This document shows, piece after piece, positions 62,654 through 64,000 of a stretch of DNA of 64,000 nucleotides. The notes under the pieces are model-generated. The model did no database searches. It saw nothing but the letters and a program-made list of their open reading frames with translations, and was not told the DNA's origin. The position numbers and the translations under genes were made by a program. The stretch comes from Trichopria drosophilae (Eukaryota; Arthropoda; Insecta; Hymenoptera; Diapriidae): positions 101,985,001 through 102,049,000 of the forward strand of contig CM059587.1 in NCBI GenBank assembly GCA_030407085.1, read 5' to 3'. Positions within the stretch are counted from its first letter, which is position 1, and every line of letters begins with the position of its first letter.

Positions 62654-63423
62654 CACTGCGAGAAATTGTACAGGAAAATATCTAAAAGTAATAGAAAAAA
62701 TGACTACTCTCGCTAGGCTAGTCATTTTTTTCACAATTTTCTACATTTTGAAATTGTTCTGTACTAAAATTCCCTAAACCAGAAAAGTCAAATATATAAG
62801 CTTATGAAATTTACAATGCTTTTGTAGAAAATGTTACTAGTGAGATTAGTAAAAATGTTCGTGATAACCAATGAAAAGTGAATCACGTTACATGAATATA
62901 TGGTTATCTCGAACGTTTTTAGTATTCTGACTGGTCAATTTCCTAGAATAGTATTGTAAATGTCATAAACGTTTACGCGTCTGGAATAAAAGATTCTTAC
63001 AATCTACTTGCGTTTGTCGCCGTCAGGGGCGTACGCAACGTTCGTAAGTTTGTTGTTGCTCCCGTTATAGAAATGAGTTTTCATTCCCTCAAAATCAGAT
63101 CAAATGAAAAGGCTAAAGAATGCATATAAACAGTAGATAACTTAGACCAAGAACAAAAATATCGCAAACATGTAGAAAATGCTATAAGGTATAAAACAAA
63201 TAAAAAAATCAACACGAATACAAACAATAAAAATTAAAACAAAAGACATCATTATTTTACCATTTCTGGAATTTTCGTGTAATAAGAAAAATTCCTATTT
63301 TGGAATAGTGAAAATTATTATTCCGTTATGAAACACTGCTATAATTCCGCTAGTGCATCCTTATCGAAGAATAGTAATTTTTCCGATTTTTTAAGATACC
63401 CTCCTATAAAATTTCTCTCAGTG
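62654..63423. mobile_element. 770-bp element with CACTG.GAGAAATT inverted ends
   Basis: The left end CACTGCGAGAAATT and the complement of the right end CACTGAGAGAAATT match at 13 of 14 positions. Internal hairpins are present. AAAAAATGACTA at 62695-62706 pairs exactly with TAGTCATTTTTT at 62719-62730. GTAAAAATGTTCGTGATAACC near 62850 pairs imperfectly with GGTTATCTCGAACGTTTTTA near 62901. There is no transposase frame. TA precedes the left end but CA follows the right, so the target site is unclear. It lies between two clusters of ATATCAC words. Confidence 0.6.
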
Positions 63424-63500
63424 CAAAGATAAACAAATCGAAAATAAACGACTGTAAACATTCTGTAATACCTGCATTCAACATGGTAGCACGTCTTTAT

Positions 63501-63645
63501 TTCACGGACAAATAATCACACGAGAAAATATCACGGACATTTGATCACATGTCAAATTATCACAATAATAAAATATCTCGCATAAAAATATCACAATGAC
63601 AAAATATCACATTGATAAAATATCACATCAACAAAATATCACATA
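63501..63645. repeat. Cluster of the word AAAATATCAC
   Basis: Exact AAAATATCAC occurs at 63525, 63575, 63601, 63617 and 63633, with looser versions between (GTCAAATTATCAC, TAAAATATCTC). The last three are spaced 16 bp apart. The words carry different dinucleotide-to-tetranucleotide connectors (ATGAC, ATTGAT, ATCAAC). No coding frame. Confidence 0.8.
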
Positions 63646-63678
63646 TTTAAAAATTTCCCCGTGCAGCCATTCATTTAT

Positions 63679-63805
63679 GCATTATTAGGTGTAAGCGGAG
63701 TTCTGAGTGGTTAGGTTAGGTTAGTTTTAGAGAACGCATATGCTTTTAGGCATTATTAGTGGTGGGCAGAATTCTGAGTAGTTAGATTAGGTTAGTTTCA
63801 TGACA
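63679..63805. repeat. 71-bp direct duplication containing TTAGG runs
   Basis: GCATTATTAG starts at 63679 and again at 63750. Both copies continue through G(A/G)GTTCTGAGT-like or GAATTCTGAGT sequence and GGTTAGGTTAGGTTAG (second copy GTTAGATTAGGTTAG). The three TTAGG units recall insect telomeric repeats but are too few to be a telomere. Confidence 0.75.
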
Positions 63806-63880
63806 TTGCCATTTCTCTGTTTCCCCCATTTTAGTAAACAAAATTTTATCTAAAATAATTCTCGTCACAATAACGAGGGC

Positions 63881-63955
63881 CAAGTAGCCTGATGCCAAAA
63901 CATCCGGCGCCAAACCAGAGGGACCAAAATGTCCTAAAGCCAAAATGGCGGCGGG
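63881..63955. repeat. Cluster of the phrase GCCAAAATG/GCCAAAACATCC
   Basis: Units GGGCCAAGTAGCCTGAT, GCCAAAACATCCGGC, GCCAAACCAGAGG, GACCAAAATGTCCTAAA and GCCAAAATGGCGGC follow at about 13-17-bp spacing. The layout is that of the AAAATATCAC cluster 240 bp upstream but with a GC-richer word. The minus-strand open frame here is translated repeat. Confidence 0.65.
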
Positions 63956-64000
63956 AAAAGACTGACATGGATTTCCGTGTGCAATGTTCAATGTTTTAGG

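Noticed and set aside
63708..63737. Telomere
   Set aside because: Only about three TTAGG units, duplicated with flanking unique sequence and followed by ordinary DNA.
1..64000. tRNA genes
   Set aside because: Scanning for GGTTCGAATC/GGTTCAAATC-type T-arm sequence with matching acceptor stems gave no convincing case; isolated GGTTCGA matches (about 11056 and 37463) lack the rest.

Overview
The window reads as non-coding DNA from an animal genome, most likely an arthropod and probably an insect. It is AT-rich throughout, stop codons are dense in all six frames, and no protein gene can be called with confidence. The longest open frame is 184 codons. What can be recognised is eukaryotic selfish DNA: two decayed Penelope-like retroelements, small terminal-inverted-repeat elements with TA target sites, foldback elements, tandem arrays and a short TTAGG run of insect telomere type. 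The species cannot be named from this sequence. I found no tRNA, rRNA, CRISPR array or bacterial operon.

Layout. 1-10.5 kb is featureless AT-rich sequence apart from one weak foldback block near 7.3 kb. 10.5-15.2 kb is a dense accessory region: a 246-bp MITE, two clusters of short repeated words, a CpG- and G-rich block with strong G-quadruplex potential, a composite repeat carrying a GGCGTAAAA cluster, and about 700 bp built on the palindrome CAGTACTG. 15.9-16.8 kb is a minus-strand Penelope-like pseudogene. 16.8-24.4 kb is mostly blank. Around 24.4-25.0 kb lie a perfect GC-rich hairpin and one exon-like open frame. 26.2-27.6 kb holds two small inverted-repeat elements and a long, well-conserved hairpin. 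29.2-31.7 kb holds dispersed repeats followed by CpG-richer blocks, one with an overlapping TGACGTCA/CACGTG site. 33.1-34.5 kb is a plus-strand Penelope-like pseudogene. 36.2 and 38.6-39.5 kb hold CpG-rich blocks, the second with a decayed PHD-finger-like open frame. 39.6-40.1 and 44.3-45.9 kb are dispersed repeats. 48-51 kb holds MITEs and a foldback element. 51.1-53.6 kb is an approximately 165-bp tandem array interrupted by a 308-bp palindromic-word element. 53.8-54.6 kb is CpG-rich. 54.9-56.8 kb is an approximately 120-bp tandem repeat family. The last 1.6 kb again carries word-repeat elements around a 770-bp inverted-repeat element.

The most unusual theme is a set of at least eight short elements, each built from its own 8-14-nt word repeated many times in direct and inverted orientation. 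Examples are GTCAAAAAGCCGAC, GAAGAACCGAAC, GGCGTAAAA, CAGTACTG, GCCGTAAAAT, GTGCGTAAAGT, AAAATATCAC and GCCAAAATG. They carry no coding capacity, several have weak terminal inverted repeats, and some contain a compact GC hairpin. I do not recognise a named family for them, and they are my main candidate for something undescribed.
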